Of a DNA stretch of 64,000 nucleotides, positions 48,701 through 60,000 are shown one piece after another. Position 1 is the stretch's first letter. Each line of letters begins with the position of its first letter. The stretch spans positions 17,591,242 through 17,655,241 of the forward strand of contig NC_089730.1 in assembly GCF_035083965.1 (NCBI RefSeq). The letters run 5' to 3'. This DNA comes from Branchiostoma lanceolatum (taxonomy: Eukaryota; Chordata; Leptocardii; Amphioxiformes; Branchiostomatidae). Both the position numbers and the translations under genes were made by a program. The notes beneath the pieces are model-generated. The model searched no databases, was not told the DNA's origin, and saw only the letters and a program-made list of their open reading frames with translations.

Positions 48701-50339
48701 AGTTATGCTTCGATACATTACAAGTGAACCGCGAAAAATGTTTCCCCTCCAGCGATGTTTTTCGGCGGTTTGATGATCGTGATGGCGTACGTCGCTTCGT
48801 TCCTGGGCTCGGTGGTCCAAGCAGCGCTGAGTCTGTTCGGCATGGTGGGGGGGCCGATGCTCGGGATATTTGTGCTCGGCCTGATGTTCCCGTGTGCCAA
48901 CAAATGGGTAAATTCTACAATGCCGCATTTTTGTGTGAATGATTTCAGTTTACCGCTAGGTTACGCTCTTGCGAGATTAATGCGGTCCCAAACGTAACTG
49001 AGTGTTGAGTTTTTTTTTTTTGCAAACTATTGCCCTGTCTGCGAATGGAGATATTTTTCTGTGAAGTACATGTCGTAAGCTACAGACATATGGCCAAAAT
49101 GTATCACAGATGCGTGCGTTATGCCACGGTATTGTTGTTACAAGCTTACTGAGGATGTACTCCAGTGCAATTTGTCGGGTAGACGTCACAGGCGTTACAC
49201 TCTTAATCGTAATGCAGCCTTAGTACACAGCTTTACTTTTGTTCTAACCCTAAAACGTCACTCTATATTTTGTTAACTACAAACAATGATGGACATTTAT
49301 GTTAAGATGTACCCTTTTCAAGTATAACGCTATGTATGGAGACCATTGCGTTATTTTCTACTTTAAAACTAGTTGATGATATACACGTTTTTTACAGGGT
49401 GGGCTGGCCGGCCTTTTAAGCAGCCTCTTCCTCACTCTTTGGGTCGGGATGGGCGGTATCGTTTGGCCGCGGGCTCGATGGATGCCGCCGGTCTCGATCG
49501 AGGGATGTCCCGCAGACTTTCCCGGAAACATCACCGCAAATTTCACCACGAGCCCCACCATGTCTACCAGCATGACGCAGCACAGTTTCACCACTATAGC
49601 CGCGGGCAACGGGTAGTAAGTGATTTGAAAGATCTTCATTTTACACACAGTGTGCATGCGTGCATGTATGCAAGTGTGTTTAACGTATTGGCGTGTTCGT
49701 TTTTTGTGTGTACATGTGTGTCAATGTATTTATGTTGGTCAATGTATCTTTGTATGTATGCGCGCGTGTGTGTCGATGAGTTTGTTTTACAGTACTATGT
49801 CACTTAACATGCTATGTTAACTATGTTACATATTACTTAAAATGCATAAATAAGAATGTCTAATATTACCTATACTAGATACCATATACGCTATTATCAT
49901 TGCCAAGTTATTTTGTCTTCTGTATCTTCTTGTACTTCACACAAACTGTATAATAACATTACCGCGGAGATGATTTGACCATTTTGTTCAAAACCTTTAT
50001 TGATATTTTTTTTGTTTATCCAGTCCACCTGAAGCAGCGTTATACGAGCTGTCTTACGTTTGGTTCGGCGCCCTGGCCACGGTGACTTGTGTCGTCGTGG
50101 GACTAATAGTGAGCTTTGCAACAGGTATCCATACAGTACAACCGCCAGGTGGCGTTTTGTCTGGAAAGCCAGATCATACAGTGTACAGACACAATCACCT
50201 TCTATCGGTGATGATGCAGTTTGGAAGTTCCCAGCGTTATAAGTTTGGTGACGACAAAAGTTCTAAAGTACATAATGGGATGTACTGGTGTAAATGGACT
50301 TGCTTAATAGAGACATGAGGCTTTATAAAATCCGTGAAT

Positions 50340-50397
<58 letters not shown>

Positions 50398-51149
50398 CAC
50401 ACACACACACAAACTGATCCGTTGCCGTACAAGCAGATCAATATCAAAATTATTTATCTAAGATCTTATTTTATCCAAGAAAAGAATTTGAAAAAAAATC
50501 ATTTTTTTTCCTAATCTTGACAATTCCTCTTTCGGGTTTTAGGGCGACAGGATCCGAAGGACATGGACCCGAAGCTGTTCATCCCGTTTTACGACCGATT
50601 CTTCTGCTGCCTGACCAACAGTTGGCTGACGTGGCTGCGCTGTGGAGTGCCACCCGGAGAGGAGGTAAGCCATAAACTGTCCTGAAAGCAAGCACAAACG
50701 GTAGACGAACTAGAACAAAAAATTTCATTGCAGTAAATCCACTCTTTATTGAATCAAAAGACTCATTATGCCATAATTTCTCGGTATGTGTTTAAAGTAT
50801 TGTGAACTGTCATGTTGTACAAGTTGGTCAGGAGTCAAAGCGAGATACATATGCATGTAATGCTGCGGTCGTCACACCGCCGGCGCAGCTGGGCATTCCA
50901 AGTCACTTCGCGTGGCCCCGTGTGTAAACGGAACGCTCCTGAGTCGACCCAGGCTGCGAAATACGTGTGTGTAACCCCATCCAAAGTCTTTTGTGTCTTC
51001 ATGTGCACTAAGTCTATGTTTTCTCTCTTTAGGACATTGAAGCGGTAGAAGTCAAGATGTCCAACGCTGCCAGCAATCCAACATTCTTGCCAGATGACGA
51101 AGAGACCGAGAAAAATGGAAGTGAAGTTGAAAATGTTACCAGTTTGTAA
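42752..51149 (+). CDS. SLC5A8: Sodium-coupled monocarboxylate transporter (SLC5A8/SLC5A12-like)
   Basis: Fourteen exons splice in phase to 623 aa: 42752-42895, 43730-43930, 44266-44331, 44609-44660, 45983-46050, 46453-46607, 46979-47119, 47625-47754, 48114-48315, 48753-48907, 49398-49615, 50024-50124, 50543-50664, 51033-51149. The product follows SLC5A8 closely: [11 protein letters not shown] near the start, [68 protein letters not shown] and SMFGMVGGP-like [11 protein letters not shown]. It should be a 13-helix plasma-membrane symporter that imports lactate, pyruvate or short-chain fatty acids with Na+. The exon 11 loop has NITANFT glycosylation sites. The C terminus TSL fits a class I PDZ ligand. 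The exon 2 donor (GTCTGG) is weak but phase and homology demand it. SLC5A8 versus SLC5A12 or a pre-duplication ancestor cannot be told apart here. A 5' UTR exon is likely, with an acceptor just before the ATG. Confidence 0.94.
44890..45976. repeat. Composite interspersed repeat with 264-bp tandem duplication
   Basis: The 5' part contains CTCAAGAACCTCTAGATGG and GGGCCCCCT motifs. Next, two copies about 264 bp apart, starting near 45338 and 45602, share GTAGCTTAGACAGAGAT, TTAATTTGCATAGCTAATGA and CAACAGATACCAA. ATTTGCAT/ATGCAAAT octamers recur many times. It ends at GAGGTCGTGGAACTCT, only a few bases before the splice acceptor of transporter exon 5. A related fragment with the same end is at about 42.94-43.05 kb. 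Confidence 0.75.
50343..50412. repeat. CA microsatellite
   Basis: About 33 CA dinucleotides in transporter intron 12. Confidence 0.96.
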
Positions 51150-51285
51150 GAGATTGCTGATGATAACCGCTAGACTGTATATGCAAATGATACCTTATAG
51201 AGTTAGGGGCAGTCAATAAGATCCACCTGTTTGTATTTCCTTCTACAGATTGTTTTCATAATTTACTGTCTAACTGTATGTAATG

Positions 51286-51835
51286 ATTGTTATGGACCGA
51301 TGTTGAGGTCATTGGACACAGATACAGGGAGCCAAGACAGAGATTGTGGAGCTACATTCAATCTGGATCTCTTCGTTAGCCAGGGGTTGCTCAGTAACTC
51401 AAATCGCTACACAATAGTTTTTGCCATGTCTTATTTTACAACATATTCTGAACAAAGGTACATACACTGTCTTGTTTACTGCAGTTTGATATAATTTGTA
51501 TGTAACGATATACTTGATATGTAGATTGTAACTAGTTAACTTAGTGGCTTAATTTGCTTATCATTCTTCGAATTGACCTTGTCAATCCTATTGTGGAAGG
51601 GGAGGCATGTTATGAACCCACTAAGACACATGTAAGACCATTATTTAGTAATTGTACCCCCCCCCCCCTTCATGAAAGTGGAATAGTCCAAGGCAGCCTC
51701 ATTCTGAGAAAGACCCATGCTGGCATTCTATGTGTTGGAATCCCGGGGGTCAGGGAATAAACCATGTAGGTCCACAATCTCTGTCTTGGCTCCCTGTATC
51801 TGTGTCCAATGACCTCAACATCGGTCCATAACAAT
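51286..51835. mobile_element. Foldback element with perfect 65-bp inverted arms
   Basis: Bases 51286-51350 are the exact reverse complement of 51771-51835; both contain TGGACCGATGTTGAGGTCAT and GGGAGCCAAGACAGAGATTG. The 420-bp spacer has no coding capacity and includes an 11-bp C run near 51660. It lies about 140 bp after the transporter stop codon and may fall in its 3' UTR. An AATAAA at about 51755 is just inside the right arm. Confidence 0.85.
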
Positions 51836-51912
51836 GATACATGGTTGTTGCACTTGCCTCACCTTGAAAAGAGGTCACGTTGTTCCTGGCCCGATCTACA
51901 CACAAGTAAAAG

Positions 51913-52305
51913 CATATTGGAAATTTCAAACTATAATCCAACACAAAGAAGTTGAACTAACCATAAATTTTCGGCTGGTAACTCCAACCTTCGTCAGTGT
52001 TCGAATCACTGCGTTGAACGCCGGGAAGTCGGAGACGTGATGACGTCAGCAGTGAATCGAAAGCAGCGGGCAGACGGAATCTTCCACCGTCGCGGTTCAG
52101 GGAGGGGTGATGAGCCCTGATGTAAATCGCCTCCTTCGCGCCCCTCACAAACCCCTTCGATTCACTGCTGACGTCATCACGTCTCCGACTTCCCGGCGTT
52201 CAACGCAGTGATTCGAACATCTGACGAAGGTTGGAGTTACCAGCCGAAAATTTATGGTTAGTTCAACTTCTTTGTGTTGGATTATAGTTTAAAATTTCCA
52301 ATATG
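51913..52305. mobile_element. Foldback MITE with about 150-bp arms
   Basis: The left arm 51913-52061 and right arm 52156-52305 are near-identical inverted copies around a 94-bp loop. Shared blocks include CATATTGGAAATTT at the outer ends, TTCGGCTGGTAACTCCAACC in the middle and GTGATGACGTCAGCAGTGAA at the inner ends. The inner arms contain TGACGTCA, a CRE-like palindrome. No protein is encoded. Confidence 0.92.
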
Positions 52306-53086
52306 TACTCTACCAACACAGATGAGCTTTCATGCGAATATAAGTAAAAGCATCCTTATTTTTAGAGGTTAAAGTAGAAAGCACTGAGAAAATTAGGCAT
52401 GGGAACCTTTGTTGTTGAAAATTGTACATTTCTAATTCTAGCGACCATTTTCATTATTTTCGGAGGTAGACTAAAAAAACATACAACGTCACTGTCTGAA
52501 ACCTGGGACTAGAAAATGACAGCGAATAAGGTTAACCCCCTGTCCCGGGTGCACTTTGAATGGCGACATAGCTAGAATGCCTGATCCTGGAGTTATGGTG
52601 CGGACAGAGTGTGCGCGGACACATAAAAGAAATAGCTATAGACTTTCTGGTATTCCTGGCAATTGTACGTATACTACACTATTAGACAAGCTTTAGGAAT
52701 AATATAATTGTGATTTTTTAATCAACTAATTTTACATGATAAAATATAGGTTATGAATTATGAAATATAAACACTTCTGTGTCGTTTCCTTAAACTGAAC
52801 TTCGCATTTCCATATCCCCTATGACGTGCCGCTAGCTCCTCGAATTATGATATGCACAGAGTGTGTGGAATTTATGACAATCGGGCATATGTTACACTAT
52901 TTGGCTTGCCCCTGAACTTGGTTTAAATTACTGGAACGGAAAAGAAAAAAAATGGAAAAGGAAAAAAAAGGAAGCAAAAGGATGACATTGGTTAGTTCTT
53001 AGTGACCCACGGCCGCCATGACCTCAGGCTGGAAGCTAAATTGAACGAATATCGGACATTTGACGCTAAAACTGAGATAAGCCTAC

Positions 53087-53311
53087 CGGTGTACGATCCC
53101 AACAAAATGGGATCGTCATATGCCCCCTCGTAGACGTCTAACCAGTCGTAGTTTTCCTCCAAAGCAATCGATACTGGTGCCATCTTCACCCCTTCCCCCG
53201 TGTTGACTTCTATGGTCCATGTACAGTACTCGTCGTTGCCGTACTGTCCAGGGTAGTTGGGAGAGTATACACGGCCAGACGATTGCCCGGTAATATAAGC
53301 ACCGCGGTTAC
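53087..53311 (-). pseudogene. Orphan CUB-domain exon
   Basis: On the minus strand a splice acceptor (ATATTTAG) opens a 225-bp exon that ends at a GTAGGC donor. It is phase 1 at both ends. The translation has the CUB core: GRVYSPNYPGQYGNDEYCTW, then EVNTGEGV, then EENYDWLDVYEG. CUB domains are extracellular beta-sandwich modules in developmental and immune proteins. The rest of the domain and any neighbouring exons were not found on either side: the ORF beyond the donor does not resemble a CUB end. It may be a gene fragment, or one exon of a gene whose other exons I did not recognise. Labelled as a pseudogene fragment with reserve. Confidence 0.55.
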
Positions 53312-53574
53312 CTAAATATTATGGTAAGATGTTTTTAAGTTTATGTCCCCGAACAGACCTGGTTAAAACATGTTGTATATGACAGACAGTTAAGTGAACG
53401 CCATAAAGAACAAGCACTTTACTCACACAAGAAAAAAACAAGTCGGTTGTAATTGTAGTTTACCATGCTCTTGAGCGTGGCCTGTCAGGTGATGTATTGT
53501 TTTTTGTTTTTTATTGGTCAGAAATTACCCGCAATGGCAGCCTTTCAAGCGCTGAATTGATGCAGGGTATTACA

Positions 53575-53845
53575 GCTTTCACACAATACACAACATATAC
53601 AATATCTTATCTACACTTGCAACTATCGCAAGGGTCTGGGCGGCTGCCATTCGGCGCCAACAGGTGACCTCAATACCACCTTCCCCAACCGAAGTCAGGT
53701 ACCCATTTACACCTGGGTGGAGTGAGGAAAGTCGTGTTAAGTGCCTTTCCAAAGGACACAAGGTCGGTGACATGACAGGATTCGAACTCGGGACCTCTTG
53801 GTTCTGAGTCGAACGCTCTGCAGTTGCGCCACACGACACCCATGC
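53575..53845 (-). mobile_element. tRNA-derived SINE
   Basis: On the minus strand, an A-box-like TGGCGCAACTGCAGAG (near 53833-53815) and B-box-like CGAGTTCGAATCC (53790-53778) are followed by AAAGGCACTTAACACGACTT and GTAAATGGGTACCTGACTTC. This is the usual layout of invertebrate tRNA SINEs. The frame on this strand is not a gene. Confidence 0.78.
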
Positions 53846-54385
53846 TGTCTAAAAATGATACAGATTTAACATATCAAAGTAAGATCAATGTTGTTACGAG
53901 AAGTCTTCCCAAACACGAGGCCTGGATGATAGAATGCTGTCGTCTCCGTGTAACGCCCTGATATAGATGTACAAGTGTCCGCCCACAAATCAGAGGTAAA
54001 ACTGCTCTGTTCTAATGCGACATAAGACTGAATAATTAGTGTTCGTGCCACATTTCAATCAGTATACCAGCTCGAGATTGCTCGTATACCGAGTCACTGT
54101 CTCTTCTTTCTACTGATTAATTCTGTGGGTTTTGTGCAGCTAAGAATGTTACATGTTCCACCTATCAAAGTACTACATTTTAGATGGAAAAATAATTTTA
54201 GCTCGTGAACATATAGCTGGCAGGTGATGTATAAAGATCCATGTTGTTACGAGAAGTCTTCCCAAGCACCATGCAGACCATGGCCGGATAAGATGTCAGA
54301 GATGTTGTTTTTGTCTCCCTGTAACGTCATGATGTAGATATACAAGGGTCTGTACACAAAAAATCACACACCCCTTTCAATGTAT

Positions 54386-54527
54386 TCTCCAAGCAGAGGT
54401 TGCTGGGGATGATTGTGACAGTTTTATCATATGCCCGTTTTTTTGTCCGGTGCCGGTGGGGAGAGCAGACAAAAACGGGGCATATAAAAAAAATGCCACA
54501 ATCTTCCCCACCAACCTCTGCTTGGAG
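54386..54527. mobile_element. MITE with CTCCAAGCAGAGGTTG termini
   Basis: Inverted ends CTCCAAGCAGAGGTTG and internal ATATGCCC/GGGCATAT blocks form a long hairpin. The right arm contains TATAAAAA at 54483-54490. The termini match those of the element at 58.1 kb. Confidence 0.85.
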
Positions 54528-54662
54528 AGTAGTAGCTGAAAATTCACACGCAAAAAAAACAAACTCGTTTTAAGCAGACGGAGGATTTCAGTGCGTTGCA
54601 GTCTGTTCCTGGCGGTGACATGGAGAATCAGCCATCGCCTCCAGCACAGTTGATCAAAAGAG
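54483..54662 (+). promoter_or_regulatory. Possible TATA box and 5' exon of the chitinase-chitin synthase gene
   Basis: TATAAAAA lies in the right arm of the MITE. About 130 bp further a candidate exon ends at 54662 in AGAG/GTGAGA. This exon carries an ATG at 54620 in good context; read across to the exon that starts at 55569 it gives an 18-codon frame that stops before the main frame. It would therefore be an upstream ORF. Only consensus signals support this. Confidence 0.3.
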
Positions 54663-55574
54663 GTGAGAACTTCAGTTTACACATTATATGTCGCTCTACT
54701 TAATTGATCCTCCTTGCAAGCTTGACAATAGTCCCTTGTAAACAATCCATTCGCACGTTCTTTAGTCATGCTGATTTTAAGCGTCCGGTGACACAGACAT
54801 ACACACAGGATAACACTTATACAAACGCCATGCAAAACGATATCCCCATGAAAAAGTCTTTCTTTTTTCATGGAGATAATAAGAATAAGTTTATTGCAAA
54901 TTCTTGCCCGAAGGCTAAATGCAAATAACGTTCATAAAAGAACAGTGTACAAAATAGGTTTAAAAGCTGCTTATCTAAGTTATACAAACGTAATTGTCTA
55001 TAACTAGTGAAGGGCATACGAACAGTATTTGTATGACTGTGGTTGTGTGCAAATGTGTATCTGTTCACCCCTAGCATAGATTAAACCACCACATAAAAGA
55101 TAAACATACGCACATACTCTCTTAATTACATCTATAGAACTTTAAAGTTACCTCCTACTTCTTGCTGTCCAACAATTAGATCGTCCTAATTTTGAAATCA
55201 AATCCCCCTGTCTGTGATCGTGAAGTCAACAAAAAACTTTTTCCCACGCCGCGCTTCAGTTTGTTAGTTTGGAATCTTGCATATATGCGGGCCCTATATT
55301 GTGTTGTCAACAAATGGACGAGTTGGCTTTTGTGAAACACACCAAGATATTATTTAAAAAATATTACAAACGTTTAAAACATTTCAGTGCACTTTTTAGT
55401 GACAAAATTCAGACGTTGAAATAAAGGACTTCCTAAATATTTGGACTAGATCCACACTAGTAACAATTCTAACCACCAATTAGAATTTAAAAAAAAACAT
55501 TACATAAAAACATGAAAATATCGTGTTGTTCAAAATTAAGAAAAATATAGCATTGCTTTCTTCTCCAGGTGTCC

Positions 55575-56951
55575 ATGCATAACCTGCAGGAAAGGCGGCG
55601 AAGCTTCGTGAAAATGGGGACTCTACCGTTCCTTATTCTTCTTACTGCGGTCCACGTAGGAGGTGTGTTTTATTTGTTATTGTACTTTTGGTGTAAAAGG
55701 TTTTCATAATTCCATTTTTTCAATCTACACTGTGGTAAAGTTGGGGTGTACTTTGCAATTTGATTTTAATCTAATTGACTTCTGTAAGTATATATCAACA
55801 CGTTGAAAAAGGAAAGGAAGGCTACTAAATAGTTTCATTTTGTATCCAGATTTTTTTGTCAATAAAGATTGTTCACTAGTGTTCTGTAATAGTTTAGACT
55901 GGAGTATAACGAAATTGATGTAAAGAAAGACTTTGCCACATTGTTATACAGAGAATTTCGACCTGCCTTTTTTTTACAAGTCTTCTAGTACCTTAAAGTT
56001 AAATGACTATTTGATTATTCTCTACATGACACTTCTAAAGTGTGACGTAAGACCTGGCTCATAAAAGATTGGTAGAAGTCTGTATGAAATCCTGTCTTTG
56101 GCCAAAGAAGACAACATGAGTCAACTGGTGTCATTTGCAGTTGTCTGTCGGGAGTATAACTACCTACACCCTTTGCGTCAATGTTCTAAGACGACACAAA
56201 GCATGAAACATGTACTTTGTTTTTAGTGGCAGAGTATCGAGTGGTTTGTTACTACACCAACTGGGCGCAGTACAGGAGGTCACCGTGGAGTTACGTCCCA
56301 GAGAACGTTGACCCGAATCTCTGCACACACGTCATCTATGCTTTTGCAAATATGGAGGACAATCAGCTGAAACCGTATGAATGGAACGACGAAGACATGC
56401 CGTGGGGGAAAGGCATGTACAGCAGGTATGATATGTTACCTTGATGGTAAAATTATACCAATATGTAAGAATATTGATCCTGGGCCGATTTAAATCTGGG
56501 ATAATTTCTAAAATTATACTAATAATTCTATTGAATTTAGATATTTTTGGCTTTGTAAATGCTGTATGAGACAGCCAATTTTTTTTAAAAGTTATCAGAA
56601 GCGCTGCTTGTGTCGATATTTACTTGATAAAATCACCTACATCTAGGATAAAGGTTGTCTTGAGATATTGACGTTTGGATGTCAAAATGTTATCATTTTG
56701 TAAGTATAGATAACCAGTTTTCATTTTTTACAAAAACCTCAGATGAGTCATTCCAAAGTCAAATCGTTATTTTCAAACTATATCAGCCTCTACACCAGAC
56801 GGGCATCAATGTTTACACACAAATCTTTGGTATTGAATGTGAATACGAACTGTTTATACATGTCATGAAGTGTCACACACACACACACGTACGCACACAC
56901 ACACACACACACACACACATGCATGCACACACAAACACACCCAGACATGCA

Positions 56952-57043
<92 letters not shown>

Positions 57044-60000
57044 CACACACACATGCACACACCTACGCGCGTTTGTTGAATCTGATGTAAAGTCCTAAAG
57101 CTGATGTTATTGTCAGGCTCAAGGATAAACTCAACAGTGCCAGAGGCGAAGTACCCAAGATGCTACTAGTGGTGGGAGGATGGAACTTCGGGACACAGCC
57201 CTTCAAAAATATGACGTCATCAAAGGACAACAGGAAGACATTCATCGAGACCTCAGTCCCGTTTCTCCGACGGCACGGCTTCGACGGTCTTGACCTTGAC
57301 TGGGAGTATCCTGAAACCGATGACAAGGAAAAATTTGCCTTGTTACTTAAGGTAGTAGTATTACGATATATTTTTTTACTACGTCTACATTTCAGAGTGG
57401 CATCATGGAAGGAGATATAACCTCCTTGCATGATGCCACTCTGAATTGTAGACTTACACCGGAGAAAAGGATATCGTAATACTATAAACGTTATGTAACG
57501 GGCCTGTTCGATGGAGTTTGGTTCGTGGTGTCTTTCTTTGCATTCCAAAGGATTGTACCTCAATGTCGTACATATTTCATTCCGTATAATTCTGATAGTA
57601 TATTTTGTTAGTTATACATATTAGATACAAGTTCTTTGAGATGGTCAAGATATATCTATAATTGCAAGAATCTTTCTACAATGATTAGATACCCGCGTCC
57701 ATGTTAGTATCACTTTTTCATTAGTAATGTTGTATGGTAATGCCATTTTGGCTACCTGTCGTCAAATATTCCGGATGTAAACAAATACAAAGATTGCTGA
57801 TATACCTCTACATTTGTGGTATCGTCATTATTTCCCTATGAACAGGAACTTCACGAGTATTACGATAGCGAAAGCGTTTCAACAGGGACAGGGAGGTTAC
57901 TACTAACAGCCGCCGTATCCGCCGAAATAAGCCTAATTGATACAGGATACAACGTTTCTGAACTTTCCAGGTAAGTCACTTGTTTTTTTGTTTGTTTCCT
58001 GTACTGTTGTGTTTCCTCGAAATGCTGTTGCAGATATTCTTTTACCAGCTAGTGCCACCGTTCGGATGCGTCAAGGAACGACCGTGGCGCTTCGGCTTGA
58101 GATCCATATTCCCCAAGCAGAGGTTTCGGTCGAGTGGGGTAGCTCTTCGGTCAAGAAGAGAAGAGAGAGGAACTTAAAAAAATCCCGGACACTCCTACCC
58201 CACTCGACCGAAACCTCTGCTTGGGGAATATGAGATCCATACTTCTCTCTGTGTTTGTGCTCAGCTGGGCAGGTGCTAGCCAGTTAGCCCCCCCCCCCCC
58301 CTTTAGTAGGGGCTGAACCTACCGCCATCCACGGTCAATGCGCAGTGTGATGGGCTAGTCGCTTCCCCAGCAACAACAAGATGCGATGTTAGGTCCTTTG
58401 CGGTGTAATATAATCAGCTGCTCGCGTGCGTGTTAAACCGAAGGGCGGTTATACCGGCTACATTATTACAGATATACATGTACATGAGTATCTCATTGTT
58501 TCTCTCGGTTAAGTACTACATGTAATTGCCAATCCAGGCTAGTTATGATTACCAGTCCCCCAGCTGAACTGAGGAGAAGTTATAAAGAACGAGATTAACA
58601 GTAGAGACCATTATTTGTCGACTCTTGATTTCGAACTCATTTGTTGTCTTCCGCGCTCACTAAAGTTTCTTGTTCACTGTATAACGCCCTTATCAGATGA
58701 ACCATATGTCTGCCCCCCTCCCCGACTTCATAGGTACCTAGACTTTATCAACCTGATGACCTATGACCTGGCGCCAGATGCATATGACAGGACGATAACT
58801 TGGCACAACAGCCTGCTGAAAGCACCTCCGAATGTGACGGACGATTTAGCCACTTTCAATGCGGTTGCTATAAATTTCATGTTGTTTTCAAATCGAGTCG
58901 ATTCCCATCTGTAAATACCGTTGTTCACTTTGTTAAAATGACTTGAGACTTGTGTACTGCTAGGTTCACTATCCAAACCTGGGTCCGGCTGGGCTGTTTG
59001 CTGGATCTCAAACAAAATAACTTAGACAATAATGTGCGTTTGATCAATAATCCATCAACAATTTTGCTTCAAACACTTATTGGAAATATAAAGATGTACA
59101 GGAGAATAGAAGTTGGCCTAATTGACAAAATGGCAATGGTAAATACTATAAATGATACATCCTACGGCTATAATTGTTGTTTCTACAACGCATGCAACAC
59201 ACAAACAATATCCGATTAGTTACTTGTGAGTCTACAAAACAGCATACAGGAGAATAAATATAACCGCATATGTCTTCTCTTTGTACCTAGGCCTCGGCCG
59301 TTGAGAAATGGATACAAGAAGGTGCAAGCCCTTCTCAGCTTGTCTTAGGTATACCTCTGTACGGCAATTCCTTCCGACTGCAGTCGAGCCACAGCACGGG
59401 GCTGTACGCGCCTGTTGAGGGACTCGGGCGGGGACAGACCTACACCAGGCAGGACGGCTTCCTGGCGTATTACGAGGTACAATAGTCAAAACCTGGGGAT
59501 AAAGATTTCATTTGGTCTCGCCCACTGAACAACCGTGTGAGCAGTCTTTACGTCCCAATTCCGGAGTAAGGTCATCGTAATCACCTAATGGAAATATGTT
59601 TAGTTAACCTTCAAACCGTGCTGATAAATGCATTTTAGCCACGAGGCTTCTTTTTATACTTTGCTGTTCCTCCGTTATTGCCATAGAATACATGTCTACC
59701 AAAGTATCATGAATAAAAAAAAAGACTATGATATTACAAATACATCTTTGTCCATTTGTGATGATGTTTCAGGCAAAGGGATGCAAAATATAAAACACTG
59801 GTAGTTTTAGTGATTTCGCAATTTTTTGGAGGGCCGGAGTAGGTTTTTTTACTAAATCATTTACTTTTAGCTTATCACCAATAACGTTTTGTTAATGATA
59901 ATTGCATTAGATTGAGGAGATAAATCAACTTATCAGATAAATGTAGGAAATTGAATATAGGAAACTAAAGGGAAATAGGGCAATGTCCTAGCAAATATCG

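Noticed and set aside
49373-49807. 144-codon frame over transporter exon 11
   Set aside because: It is in a different frame from the SLC5 exon and continues into a GT-rich intron; the SLC5 frame carries the homology.
53579-53839. 86-codon minus-strand frame
   Set aside because: It lies entirely within a tRNA-type SINE.
56679-57098. Thr/His-rich and Cys/Val-rich open frames
   Set aside because: They come from the CA microsatellite within an intron of the GH18 gene.
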